This document shows positions 36,924 through 51,400 of a stretch of DNA of 64,000 nucleotides, in pieces (within the stretch, counting starts at the first letter, position 1; each line of letters begins with the position of its first letter). The DNA is from Bradysia coprophila (lineage: Eukaryota > Arthropoda > Insecta > Diptera > Sciaridae): assembly GCF_014529535.1 (NCBI RefSeq), contig NW_023503493.1, positions 9,642,001-9,706,000 of the forward strand. The letters are read 5' to 3'. The notes beneath the pieces are model-generated. The model made no database searches. It was given only the letters and a program-made list of their open reading frames with translations, and was not told the origin of the DNA. A program made the position numbers and the translations under genes.

Positions 36924-37292
36924 CAAGGTTCTGAAAGAACAGGTTAAGGTACTCACAAATAGATGCTTTTTGTTGAACCAACGCACTGCTCCTAGCATGA
37001 ACATAAGAAATGTTTGGAGGCTGATGAAGTCACAGTAGGCACTGCGATTTTTTCGTAAAGATAGATGACTTGTTTTCGTTGTATGAGTTAAAACACACAA
37101 TACAATCAATCTTAAGCGGTAGCTCTCATCACAAAAGCCTCCAAATTGGATATTTGTAAAAGTAGTGTTCATGCTAGGAGCAGTGCGTTGGTTGAACACA
37201 CTTATTACAGATTGCTTGAAATGTCAACCTGAAGAAAAAAAAAAATTCGTGATCAACTCGGAAGTGTCTTAACATGTTCTTTCAGAACCTTG
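36924..37292. mobile_element. hAT-like MITE with a second inverted pair inside
   Basis: The outer ends CAAGGTTCTGAAAGAACAGG and their inverse match the family of 29349-29575. Flanks GATAAAGT and GATAAAAA are a worn 8-bp duplication. Inside, GTTGAACCAACGCACTGCTC begins a 32-bp arm at 36972-37003 that is repeated inverted at 37166-37197, perhaps a second element or an internal palindrome. Confidence 0.78.
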
Positions 37293-37374
37293 GATAAAAA
37301 TTAGAAAAATTTTCCGTTATAAAACGCGAAAAAATCGTCGGTATTTACGGATCTGTTGAGAACGGTAGATTTTA

Positions 37375-38592
37375 CATGGCTGTCCTCAATCAAGATAAAG
37401 TTTTATAAAAATGTACCCAAAAAATGATTGCTGATCTGGATAGAGGGACCCCCAGGGAGTACAAAACAGGTGTCCGCTGCCGTGGGTCCGATCCTTCCCC
37501 ATACAAATTTTTTCTATTTTTGACTTTGCTCTACTTACATGAAAAAGTCATAATTTAGAACCAAAAGTTTATCGTAATTTAGGTTATAATTTATCTCAAT
37601 ATGACATAATTAACAGGTATTTGTAAAAAATATAATTTTTTTTTGACTTCATTATAGTTTAACGGTTGGCTTTACACTGTTTTATTTGTGAACAAAAATA
37701 TATTCTGTTTGGGTCAAGTAATTTGAATGAAAATCGATATTTATAGGTGACGGGATGAAAATTCCACGACATCTCTCTTCAATTGATCGCAATAATTCTC
37801 TGCTTCTAAAACGTTGATCTGATATTTACACCAGTACTTTAGAAATTCTCTACATATGTACCGACTCTCCAGCCTGTTCCGACCACATACCAAGAGAATT
37901 TCCGTTCAAAAAAAGCAGTTCATGTTCTAAGTTTTCCAACAGAACATGTACCTTCAACGTGTTTGATAACCCAGTGGCTGGATAGATGCGTTTCAACATG
38001 TTCAAGTGTTCTTTCCAATTTGTGTCTAACTCTTCGGATTTGAATGACGCATCAACCAGTTTGTTCAACGTTTTTAGTGTTTGAATAAAGGGCATTATTT
38101 ATTTGAAAAATTGATGTTTCCTGCAAGATGTCGTTATCAGCCAGCATATCCGCCTCTTTCAGTAAACGTCGACAAGCGTTACCCTCAAATGGTAATGGTT
38201 AGAAATTTAATAATAACACATCTTGCTACGTTATTGAACGTTCCTGAATTAAACAATGTACAGTGGACAATTGTTTCAGAGCAAAACCACTTTTTCAAGT
38301 TCTAGTACTATGCTACATGAAGTCAAAAAAATTATATTTTCTACAAATACCGGTTAATTATGTCATATTGAGATAAATTATAACCTAAATTACGATAAAA
38401 TTTTGGTTCTAAATTATGACTTTTTCATGTAAGTGGAGCAAAGTCAAAAATGGAAAAAATTTGTATGGGGAAGGATCGGACCCACGGCAGCGGACACCTG
38501 TTTTGTACTCTCTGCGGCTCCCTCTATCCAGATCAGCAATCATTTTTTGGGTACATTTTTATAAAACTTTATCTTGATTGAGGACAGCCGTG
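37375..38592. mobile_element. Element with ~276-bp terminal inverted repeats, broken
   Basis: The arms 37375-37651 and 38318-38592 are inverted and about 95 percent alike by eye. TTA flanks both ends. The 670-bp centre contains a minus-strand frame (37850-38095, 81 codons) whose end, LGMWSEQAGESVH, resembles the C-terminus of proteins encoded by long-TIR insect transposons. The element is broken. Superfamily unclear, and age moderate judging from arm similarity. Confidence 0.72.
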
Positions 38593-38997
38593 TTAGGCAA
38601 TTTCGCGAGTTGTAGCCCGAAAGAAGTGAACAACAGATGGGTATACAACTTGTCATGTTAGGGGCCGAAAAACCGAGAAAATTTCTGCAATACTCTCGTT
38701 TTCGGCCCCGACACATGAAAATAATTATTGTTTGCTTGCTTGCATCCAGAAATGACACCTTTTCTGGATGCACTAGTGTTTTTTCGTGTTTTCTGGCCGG
38801 AAAACAACAAATCGCCGTGCTGTCTCTCTGGGACAGTAATTAACAATTTTAACTTTCGTGTGCTTTCGGGCGGAAAAATATTCTTTAAATCGAATTTCAT
38901 GAACTTTCGACTACCTTGACATGTAATAGTATTTTAGATGCTACATGCGTCGAAAACCGTACTTTTCATGTTTTAGCCACTTCTTTCGACGCCCCAG

Positions 38998-39545
38998 CAT
39001 GTAATATATATTACACACTTGTCACGAAGAAGTCGAGGCCTGCCGAGACTGATAGTGACAAGTGTGTACTCTATTTTATCACATAAGCGAAAACGAGACA
39101 ACAACATAGAACTGAACTGTAATTTTTGAATTAAACTTCGAGTTGAGTAATTTTGACATCCGAACACCGCGTGTATGTGATAAAATCCATTACATAACTC
39201 GGGATAAAAATAAGAAGTCTTCTTTTCGTATGTCTCGGTTTCGCCTCAGATCAACAAAATCACAGGAAAACTCTACTTTTCATCTTTTTATCCCTAGTCA
39301 TGTAATATATATTACACACTTGTCACGAAGAAGTCGATGCTTGCCGACACATATTTTATCACATAAGCAAAAACGAGACAACAACATAGACCTGAAGTGT
39401 AATTTCTTAATTATTCTTCTAATTAAGTAATTTTGACATCGAAACACCGCGCGTATGTTATAAAATTCATTATATAACTCGGCACAAAAGTGAAAAGTGT
39501 CGTTTTTCTATGTTTATTGAACTCAGCTTCGCCTCGTATTCATGA
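38998..39545. repeat. Tandem duplication, 301-bp period
   Basis: CATGTAATATATATTACACAC and the following sequence at 38998 recurs at 39299 with scattered differences, through the CATAAGCRAAAACGAGACAA and TAATTTTGACATC segments. The second unit ends near 39545. No coding. Confidence 0.8.
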
Positions 39546-42438
39546 TTGTTTTAACGATTTTAAGTAACCGATGACCGTTGACGTCATTTTCGCCGCTGAA
39601 GTCACCAAAGCCGATTGGAGTACACTTAGACTAGTATTTCGTACGATAAAATGTGTCACCAACATCAGTTTGTTTAAGATACTCATTCCGTTCCGAACGA
39701 TTTTACACAATTACATGTACACGTTGACCCTTTTAATAGTTCAATTTCCCCACTTTAATTATGAGGGCAAACACATAACACCAAACATTTCGTATTTTAT
39801 GATGGGACCACATAATTTTACGTAATTTTGTTTGAAATTTCCTCTCTAGGTATAATTACTCTTAGGCAGTGCCTAATAGGCACCACATATCAAGAAATCA
39901 ATTTTCTACGAGAAATCATCATTTTTGGGCAGAGCGCGCACCTCCAATTCTTATCCTTACCGATTCCAAAATGTGCTTAAATCCGCTTCTCAAATGAAAC
40001 ACTAAATTCTTCATAAAATCCTTGACTTTTTATTTACTTCTGTTTCTTATGAGAAAAAAAAACTGAAACCTCAAAATAGAATAATATGAATGTAACAATC
40101 GGATGATTAGCCGACATATAAGTCTGTAGCGTACAGACACTTATTTATTATAAATTATATTTACATTTTACTATCGAATCTAACTAAATTTCGCGTTGAA
40201 AAAGTCACAAAAGATATCCTGCCACTTAAAAAATTGTCAAAGGTTCTCATGCCAGGTTTGAATTTCGCAAATATTACAGACATTGACACAACTCCTAATC
40301 CACTCTATCGTCCAAATAAAAAATAAAATAAAAATTATTTCATTTCATGTGTGTGTGTGTGGCGAAATAGGACTAAAAGTCTTTTTTACCGTGTGAGAGG
40401 TTTCCAGACAGAGCCGAAGGCGAGGTCTGGAATCGAATACGCTAAAAAAGACTTTTAATCTGTGGTACGAATACTGAGGACCCGAAATCCTCCGTCCAAT
40501 ATGAAAAATACTATTCGTACCTAGGATTAAAAGGCTTTTTTAGTGTATTCGATTCCAGACCTCGTCTTCGGCCTTCGGAAACTTCTCACACGCTAAAAAA
40601 GACTTTTAGTCCTAGGTACGAAATGTACTATTTCATATCAGACGAAGAAAAAGTTCGACAAAGTCTGACTTTTCGGATCTTAGATATGAAAATTTTCTTT
40701 AGTTCTTTCAATTGCGTTAAGAAAATGTCATGTTTCACTCGCGAGAATTGACAATTCAGTGAAGAAAATGTACATTATATTTTCACTGAACTGACATTTC
40801 GATTTTTTCCGGTTGATTTGATCACATTTGGTTTTTTCCCGAGGAGAAATAAGAAATTGTTGGAAATCGCACACATGAACAACATTTTGCTTAACTCGGT
40901 GAAAAATATGAAATACCAACTGGAGCGAATTAAGGCACTCCTCCGCTCTGGCCGTCGATTTCGCTCTCTTGTTGGTATTTCCTATTTGAACCACTTGGTA
41001 AGCAAATAACTATTTTTACTAACTTCCGCAATGGGAAATGAATCATTTATTCATTGACGTAAGCGTTAAAACTCATTTCCCAGAGGTGAGTAACATACCT
41101 TACATGTTCAGGACGTTCCATTTTGTCTTGTGTGATTGCATCCCTCGCCTTCGACTCGAGCTGTAAACGCCACAATTGACAAAATAAAAAGTTCTAAACA
41201 AGGACATAATCTACTATAGCTGTAGTGAACGACTTCCTTTCGTGTTCTAGTAGAAATCGTTTTTTGTTTAAATGAGAACGAAGTCGGTCGTAGCAAAGGA
41301 TGTTAGATCATGATGTTGAAACATATTGATCATAAGCACTGCTTACTCTTCTTATTTCTTATTTTATGTCATACCCAGCCCAGCAACTCTAAAAAAAACT
41401 TTCTATTCAACTTATAAGGTCCTACATACTGAGGTTACGTAGACCTTAATATTTGTTTACTAAGACAGTAAAGTAAAAAATAGATTTTTAGCAAAATCAT
41501 GAAATCCATTGATCTGCGGGTAATGTTGCTCCCACCACAACCACACAACAAAAATGAATGTTGAATAGGCCTGTGTAGCAACATTAAAACCAACTGAAGT
41601 TTTTGCAGTTACTGCAATAGTGACCTGCGAAGCCTGTTGATATATCACTTTGATCAAACAGAGCCAACGATCATCCAAATAAATAGATAAAATGAAGCTA
41701 GTTGTGTCTAGCATTTACGTTTAGAGTCAATGAAGTAATAGATTTTTCACCAAACGCTAGCGTAAACAAACAACGGTCGTAAACACATTCAATGATTACA
41801 GCTCGATGGCGATGGCTGTTTGCAAAAGATTAGTCGTGCCGAACATCCTCTGCTACAACACTGATTCGTTCTTATTAAAAATTAAATTAGTCGACGTAAC
41901 GTTCCGATCTAATGAGGATCGGACCGTTGCGTTAAGCCTTTCATTCGACAAATACTTATAAGACTTTCCCATTGTAGGGAATGTCATAGGAGTTTGTGCT
42001 GTTGATTGATTCGAATTTCTTTTTTTTTTTATTAATTTTTGGTGGACTGGAATGACAATGTGACACCCATTCAATGGAAGTTAGTTTTGTGTTAGAATTC
42101 AATTAAACAAAGGAATTGTATGACAAAACTACTCTCCACACTTGGCAAGTCAATAAGTGTTTTGCGGCAGATCTGAACAAAACAAAGAAATAAATCAAAT
42201 GTACGCGTGTGACTCTCATTTATACGATTGGCAAGGTTTTCTTTTCGACACTCAGTTTCACAATTTTTTTATTTTCCAAAATATTTTCCAAAATAAAAAG
42301 AAATTTTCTTCTTTGACCGAAACATTGGCGGTGCTCCGAAAATTGCTGCTACAAAAATAAATGACTCGAAAATAAATGTAAAACGCAAAAAAAAAAAAAA
42401 TTCTAACGACAAAATGGTTGCCATCATCACCACCGTCC
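39546..42438. other. Intergenic, 3' flank of fizzy-related
   Basis: One palindromic element (40368-40617) is seen. The rest has only short chance frames. TTTATT near 42267 may be the fizzy-related poly(A) signal (minus strand). Confidence 0.35.
40368..40617. mobile_element. Palindromic element with GACTAAAAGTC ends
   Basis: The left half (AGGACTAAAAGTCTTTTT, then GTGTGAGAGG, then GGTCTGGAATCGAATAC) is inverted in the right half, with repeats of CTAAAAAAGACTTTTA in between. About 250 bp, non-coding. Confidence 0.7.
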
Positions 42439-45400
42439 TTATCTGATGTTGGTGAATAGATTTAACACGCTTTTGTTTTCCTTCTGACTTCGCGCTTTAC
42501 TGAACACATTCCAAAACCGTAACGTCTCATCACCAGCACCCGTCACAATAGCCTCACCATCCGGACTCAGTGCCAAATACAGCACACGATACGAATGGCC
42601 GGTCAGTTTGGCCACCTGTGTCAACGACGGATACTTCCACACCAAAATCTGATTCTGTGAGTAGCCATGTGTCGATACCAATTCCGACGAGTGCTTTGAC
42701 CAGGCCAAATTGCACACCTGCGAACCAGTGTCCACGCATTGCATCGGCTGACCGGTTAACGTATTCCAAAAACGAATACACCGATCGGCCGTTCCACCAC
42801 CACTCGCCAACAGACCGTGATGGTGCGGTGACCATGCTATGGCTTTTACAGCTGCCATGTGCTCCGAATAGGATTGTACCGGACTGGTTGAGTGTTGGCT
42901 CCAAACGTACAGGCGATTGTCGTTTCCTCCGCTGGCTAGATATTGATTGTCTGGAGACCATTTCAATCCGCACACTTCCTGGCGATGACCGGCCAACCGA
43001 CGTTCGGACACTAGAGCTGGTGTGCGCGTATCTCGTTGCATAATTAATCGATCGCGAGACCCGCTCGATAAAATGTCACCGTTCCACGCCAATGCACCGA
43101 CACGGGCTGAATGGCCTTGTAGTTTGTTGATCTGAAAACAAAAAAAGAACGACAGTTAGTGTGGGCATGAGAGCACTGCTGCTAAACTACAAATAATGAA
43201 TTTTTGAAAACAACGAGCAACTAAACGTCAAGACACTTCCGAATGACCAATGGATCGATTGAATCGGTAGAAAGAGAAAGCGACAACAGAAAGTCCACAA
43301 ATTCATCAGAATAGACCAACTGTACCTCTGTGGGACAGACTAACGATTCAATCGACCCATTGGTCATTCAAATCTGAAGTTTCAGAAGCATTTACAGACG
43401 ATCGGCACGCCAGGTAGAACGGACGTGAAATTCATTTGTTTGTGCCTTTCTAAGAGACAAATCATAAACCGTCAGCTCGAGGACAGAGTTATTATTGAAG
43501 TCTCAATCAACTTGACTAACCCAAGCGACACGTAAGTCATAAATGGTCGTTTGCTACTTTCAGTTTCAGCAGCTAGAGCTAAATCAAATAATTCAGTTTT
43601 TTTGTTGGTTCTCTCACAATCTGTTTGTCCAACGAATTACCATTTTACTCATTTTTTTACATCTTTTTAAATTAAAGAGCAAACAGAATGTGATTGTTTG
43701 ACAAACAACGATTCTGATATTTCAGCACAAAAAAAGTAGAAAAACTAAATTTTTTTTGTGGCAGTTCAGGAAGAGAGATGTGTTTTCAGTGAAGGAACTC
43801 AAAACTATTTCGATATTCTTACGTCAGAGAATTGTGTGGTGTATACGATTTGATAGCATAACTTTCAATCAGACAATCAGACATTGTTCATCGAGATAAT
43901 CATCGATTTAATGTTGGTCTTCGTTGGCGTTCTGAATGTGGTGTAGTAAGATGAAGTAAACTTCAACTCTTACAAAGAGATTGGATTTAAAAACAACCGA
44001 AAAACTCGTACAAATCTAAGTCCGGAAAGTAATAGACCGAATTTCCAAAATTAGCCAGACCCAACACATTTGACAAAATGAAGGTGTTGGTCCAAAATGA
44101 CGAATGAAATTTAAAAATAAAATTTTTGTTTAAAGGTTTCTCTTGCCACACACATTTTGAAAATTCGAAAATTTGAGTTGGCCGGCACGACAGGACTGTC
44201 AACAAAAATTTTATTATTAAAATCCATTCGTAATTTGGCACCAATTTTTCTACGATTTGTGCCGGCCGAAATATACAGTCGTTAGTGCTTTTCTAGGGCT
44301 CAACAAGCCGTTATGAGAGATTGTATGTGGCGTCTCGTTTTCTACTCAAGTCTACCATCTTCATTGAAACGTCTTAACATTCACTAAGGATGTAAGACAC
44401 CACAGGATATCAAGACTCAACAAATCTAATCTGATGCCCAGTCTGATGCCATCGAATCGTACGGGTCTGTGCGTTGTCCAGAAGTTCTTTTCTTTGTGTT
44501 CAATATTCCCACTAATTAAATTAGAACGAAAGCGGTTGAACCAAAGCGAAACATCACATTGCAAATTAGTATTCAACGTGCAATGTACGCGTAGTGCGTG
44601 TAACCGCAATTAGTAAAAGATGAAAGTCACGACGACCCAATCTATTCAAACGAGTTTGTTGGTAAATACAAATTTCAACAGAAAATGCAATTATTCCGTC
44701 CATTCGATCATAACATCATGCATCAACATGATCAGTAATTTTGCACACCACTTCAAACATCGTTTTTTATCCCGTTCTCTCTATCTCCCCAATGACTTAC
44801 CTGTTTATTGACTGCTACATCCCATACGGTTACATATCCATGATGAGTACCGACAGCTACTTGATTGCCTCGTTCGCTCCATGAAACCGATGTAACCGAA
44901 TTGGCATCGTTGCTTAGATCACATAGACGTGTTACCTGTGAATCATTCGAACGAGAGACGTTACATTATAATGAATGGGACAGTTAAACGAACGGAATGT
45001 ATTTTTAAGCGAATAACATTCGATGCGTCTTATCAGCTGAGAATGTAAAATGAAAACTAATCGGAAAAGGAACGTGACCTATGTGATGCACAGTTCAACG
45101 CATAATTTTACATTGAGCAGATAAGATAAGACTGGACACAAATGCATTCAAAACTAAAATCAAATTATAATAAAAATCGACCAAATTTTGGTTGAACTTA
45201 CTTGACTCGTACAAGCGCTCCATAGGTACACACAGCTACCCAAACCAACGGCTAATACATTTTGTGCCGACCAATCGACTAAATTCAAATAGAAATCGTC
45301 TTGTAGTTCGGGCGCGTCTAGCACTTTGAACGGGATGCGGGATATTTTTCGTGTCGCTTTCCTTGGAGATCGTAGAAGTTTTTGACTCTTGATGCTGACC

Positions 45401-48400
45401 GGTGACAGGGAGTACGGGCATTGTTCATTGAAATCCTGTAACAGCAACGAAATTCCATTTTTAATTGAATTCATTTCATTTTCGAATTGTTTTGAATTAA
45501 TTGCAAGAAAGTAAAAGGAAAACAAACAAAGAAAAAAAAAAGTTTAATGTTCTTTGCGTCGGGAAGACCTTGAAATATTTAATTAACATAACAAGCAATT
45601 GGAATTGTTGATAGCCTACGCGATAATGGAAGGCTCGCAACGCCAAAGAAATGAGTCAAAAAGTGAATTATTTTCCGCTCACCGACTCACCAACTCAATA
45701 GCTTTAGTGATTTACTCCTCTGCTCTTCACTACTTGATTGAGGTGTCGGTGTGATAATATTCTCAAAACTCAACCACAGATAGATTTCACCTGATTGTCA
45801 GATTTTTAAACCAAAACAATCGGTTCAAGTGTAGTGAAGTTGTGTGTAGAGCCCTTATCGGTAGAGTATTGTTGGGAGAATTGGTATTCCCACAAGTTTC
45901 GCTCCTAGATGGCACTATTTTTCGCGGTCATCTTACCACTCGCAGTAAAATCGTTAATGACAGGGTTTCAAAGAGTAAAACCATGAGCAGCAAAACTAGT
46001 ATAGCATAATGATCTAGTCTCAACCCTTCACACGTTGTTAATTAAATAATCTTATTGATTCTGCAATGAAGCACAACACTGTTTTCACAGTTTATGAATG
46101 AAATCTTCAAATCTACATGTTGATAATTCAGAATACCTTCACAAGTCTCTATATCTCGATTTTACATTTCAGGAAGAACATAATACTCGTTGCCAACACA
46201 AAATCATTTGTGATGACAAATGTGGACTTTCAACTTCAAGTTGATGGTGTGACCAAAGCCCAAAATTTAGAAACCAGTCACTAAAAATTGTCTAGATTCT
46301 GACAAATGACTCCATTGATTGTACTCGTACTATCCACTATCATCTACTGTACGAGCAGTGTTAGTGGTACGATTTTATTGACAGGTAACCAGGGCCTTCT
46401 TTTGAGAAATGATTTCAAGAAATTCATGAAATTTCAGGAAATTCCGAGGGAAATTCATGAAATTTCAGGAAATTTATGAAATTTCAGGAAATTCATGAAA
46501 TTTCAAGAAATATGAGAAAAAGCTTCTTAAAAGAAGGCCCTGCTGGTAAGTTACTATCGTATCAGTGGTAACTAATATTACACGATTGTAGTCAAAGGCA
46601 ATTCATACTCTCACATATTATCCATATCGTGCGAGTCAAATGAAAACCACAACACCTAATGAACCATCGAATAGAAACCAAAGTACATTGAAGGTAATGC
46701 AAAGCCGCAGAGATTCAGATATTTTACGGAACAAACCCAAGTTTGAGGTGTACGTTCCATTAACGATATGTTTTCCTTCAGTGTTTCTGATTTCAATCGA
46801 ACCGATGGAATGTGGTGAATGTAAAACCGAGAACATTTGTGGGTATTTTAGTATTGAGGCAGAATTTACATACGATACAAGTGCATCCATCTCCCTGGAA
46901 TATTATGACGATGTTGTAAGAAATTTAAAGTAATTTTACAGTGAATTTTATTGTGTATTGAAATCAGAGCCTTTGAAGGTGTGTAGGGCAGGAAGTAGAA
47001 TACTGAAGGAAAGTCGGTTACAATACTACCCTCAATATTTACAGCGAGATAAAGGTGCAAAAAATGGGAAAATGTACCGTTTGGTTTTCAATAGCCTTGA
47101 TAGCAACTCCACTAAATCATACACTAAAGACCCATTTTATCTCAAGAAAAACAAACGTTCTGATCAAAAGTCAGCTCGAATTATTCCCATCAATTCCCAT
47201 ACAAAACCGATTCCAATATTTTCTAAATAAATCGTGCGAACGAAACATGCAAAAGTCATCAAGTAATTTATCCAAGGCCTAAAATTTTGGGAACTAATTT
47301 CGCTGTTCGAAATTCCATTATTTCAATTCCATATTTTATCGAACGAAAACATTATGCGATGCGATTTGGCCACAATCTCGGAGTCAAATTACTTTCGTTG
47401 ATTATACTACCGAGTAACAGAGAAATGCATTTACGTGGCGATTGTGTGTACGAATGTGACTATGAAAGTCTATATTACTGAGACAGAACCGCATAATCGA
47501 TTTGCGATAAGTCAGCACAAATATTTCTTTTTGTAGAAAAATGTGGTGGAACAGTGACTGGATAAGTAAGTGTGTAATTGTTTGGGTGATTGGAGAATGT
47601 CGAACATGAAACTTTTAAATTAAAACTGATTTTCAAGGCGATCAGATAGTTTTTAGAACACTATGACTGTCCAACCTTTTTATGTTTTTCTTCTTCACCC
47701 ATTCACCCCATTCTCATGTATTGTCTCTTCGACTTTAACCACTCTATGACGGAGGACATTTGTCCTTTTCGAATGTCCTCCACCCTTTTCTATAATGACC
47801 TGGTAAAGTCGGAAAACAGATTGTCGATTAACCGTTATTTCTAGTCTCGTTTTGAACTTTTCGAGAGATTCGCTCGAAAGTTTCAAATCAATCAGAGTAA
47901 TATTTTGTGAAAAAGTTTGAGCGTTCGATTTTCGTTACACCACCAATTAGGCGAATTATTCTACCGTACGTTTTTGATTCTGATGATTTTCAATGTTCAT
48001 GCTTAATTGTACGTATGATAGGACTGGAGGGATTATGTATTCTACCTTCGGAATTTATTCTACCCAACATTATACGCTCAGATTGAATTTATTCTAAAAA
48101 TCATAATTAAACACACAGAGACGAGAATGTCTGTTGTTATAATTATGAATGGAATATACAGACATTAGTGCAACGTATTTAAAATTCATGCTTATCGATA
48201 CAGTCGACGAACTGAAGACAATTGGAAGTAACTGCCGGAAATAATTTTTGAATAATTTAACTTGGAATAGTTTGCTTACGACGTTCTTCAGTTTTGCAGC
48301 ACTCCCAAGACCTCTTTGGAGACTTTGTGGTTTTAATTTAAAATTTTTGTGTAGAATTCTGCGAGTCGGTCTCTTTGTGGACTACTAAAACAAAAGTTTT

Positions 48401-51400
48401 TTTTTAGCTGAAGCATACGATGGGTTGATAGCAGAGTCTTTTGTTGGGAAATTAGCTTCTGGGGTTGAGCGATATTTATCGAAACTTTCTTTGAATTCGT
48501 GAAATTTTCACTATTTTTTCCAGCAAAGCGAAAGTTGAGAAAGAAATTGATTTCATATTGTCACCCGGGTGCCACTCAGTTCATTAGCCATTACAATCGC
48601 GAGAGAACCCGTATAAATACAAGAAAGTTTTTGCTATGGAAATATGTTGAAGAACAACTAGTTGCGTCAGTGAGGCCCTTTGGATGACAATTATGTGTTT
48701 GATTTTTGAAAGGAGGAGTGGGAGCTCTGCACGATTTAGTTTTATCTTCTTGCTAATATTTGGTTGGTTCGATTACCGGTAATTGAAGAACGGATATTCG
48801 GTCTGATTAGGTATTCGAAAAAAAATACCAAAAAGGTTCGAAAATGTGATTAGAACCTTCGGCAGCTAAATTGTTGAATATTGAACGGCGAAAAATCAAC
48901 ACACCATTTACGGAGGCAGCAACCTTCAAATACCGAAAACATATCGTATGCATATACACATATAACATGTAGACCAGTCCGCATAACAACTTAATCAAAT
49001 AAATTAAAATAATCGAAATTATGCAAAGTGTCCATCTTCCTGACTTCTCTGTATATTCAGAAATTGTGCGTGCATTCATTTAAAGAAGAATAAAAAAAAA
49101 CATTTTATGCGTTCCGCCGAACTATATGAATGTCGGGTCGGTTGACAATTTTTTTTTCTTCTTCTAAATTCAGTAATAAAATGCGATTTGATTTGTTGAC
49201 ATAATATCGATTAGGAGATCATTTGCATGGGAATTGTCGTTAATTTTTGCTTCTAATTACCTTTTTTTTCGCTGATTTTAAACAAATCCGAAACGCATCG
49301 ACAAAAAAACGTAGCGCAATAAATACACGCATTTTTGTTGGTTTAAAATGATTTTTTTTTAAAATGTCTAAATTGACTTTTTCGGTCGTCAACGATTATA
49401 TTTGAAGGTGGATTATATTTATTGCAATGAACTGATATGCATAATAAATGAGTCGTCTGTAGGATGACATTTTGCGCGTGAATTTATCTCGGTTTGAAAT
49501 AGAAAATTTTATTTTTATTGCAAATAGATTGTTGAGGGTTGGATCATTGTGATGTTAAGGTTATCGTATAATGAACGTATTGTCAAGCCATTAATTCGAT
49601 CGAACTGTTTAATACATCGAATACATCACGACCCGATAAGATTTTGTTCACTGATCAAGTGGGAAATAGTTTCAATTTTATTGAGGCGTTGCATAGAAAG
49701 GATTTGAAGGTCTGAACGGTTGATTATATGATCTTATTAATCAGGACTCTGAACTGAAACATTCAAAAATTTCCTTCGAAATATTAGGCCCATAACCTGT
49801 TGTTTTTTCGATATTCGAGAAGGATATACAGATACTACACAAACCTGTTGCTTTTATCGACGCAGAATTTGATTGATGTGAAGCTCACAAAAGTGATATA
49901 ATACAAACGACAAAACGACGGTAAATTACGCATGGCGAAAACGTTAATGAAAATCAAGGATCAACTCTGTTGGATAGAATGAACTAAATTTAGTTGTAGA
50001 CTATGAAAGGCCAAACGAGTCCATTCATTCTCGACATTAATTTTATTTAATTAATTAATTCTCGACGTTATTTGATGTTTTAAAATATTCCCTCACACAA
50101 GTACTACCACTTGATAAGTGATGTTTGTCGTGGAAGAGCTTGTAGACTTGTTCGTAGAGCGTGCTTATATTTAGACAATTTTTAATTAAAATTAATTTGC
50201 ATGATCCAAATTAAATATCGCATCACTTTTCGCGTAATTGACTCTGTGTTTATACTTAACACTTCCAAAGTTATGTATGCTAAGTGCCAACTGATAAGAG
50301 CTTATGCAAAAGAACTTTTTTTGTGTAAATATTTTTACGCAATCCCGTAAATAAATGTACCGTGAAGAAGCTGCGTTCGAGCGCTGTGTATAAGTTTTTT
50401 TTTAATGACGCTGGACTGTTTATAGAAACCAAAAAAATAAATGTAACAAATTCGTGCATTTATGACATTTATGAGATTGCGAAATTGGAGCGCATAATCA
50501 ACTGATAACCTTCGATATTGTGGGACTTTTATCGACAAGCGAATACTGTTTTATGAACATTTATAGAAGTGCATAGCATGTGAACAGTACAGAACACAAT
50601 CAGAGTAAATTGGACATTTAAAATGAAATAAATGTACAAGGGGAATCAGAGCCGCACTAGAAATTTGAATGGAACTGTACCTGAGTTTCATCTTAGAAAT
50701 TGAATAGTTTGTCTGCTACACAAATTGTGAGAGAGCGAAGCGAGTGTCGTGAATCGAAAACTTCTATTTTCTTCCGATGAAGAGAAAAAGGTAAGAAAGT
50801 AGAAATTTTCTGATTGAAGCTGGAATCAAACAAAGCATCAACAAAAATGTCAGTCAAGGTGTTTTGAGTGGAGAAAATAAGGTTATTCACATCGCAGACA
50901 TGAAAAACAAGCCAATTGTTCTTTTCAAGTGTTTTTGGCATTCTGTGTAAATTCGTTTCCATAGTTGATTGTGTATGCATTTTACTCAATACCTCAATAT
51001 TATAACCGGCAATGTGTTGCAATTCAAATTCAATTCAATTTATTCATTCTCCATTCATGCAAACGAACTCTATCTAGTCTTTGGATTCAAAAATACATTT
51101 TCTTTTTAAATTAAACTTCCAGACGGTATTATATTTAAACGTATGACTAACAGACAAACAACAAAATTGTTGAAAATTATTGGATTCAATGAATGACTGT
51201 GTATACGTGGCGGTAAGTGAGAACCGACGACCTATATAAAACCAAGTGTAGTTGTTGCGAAACTAGCACGGATATTTAACGACACCTAAAGTTAAACATA
51301 GAAAGTAGTACGGATCGTCATTCCATTGGATACTCGGCGACGCGACATAAACCCCACAACGAAAACGCATGAGTTTTATGACATAAACTGAGCGTCTGAT

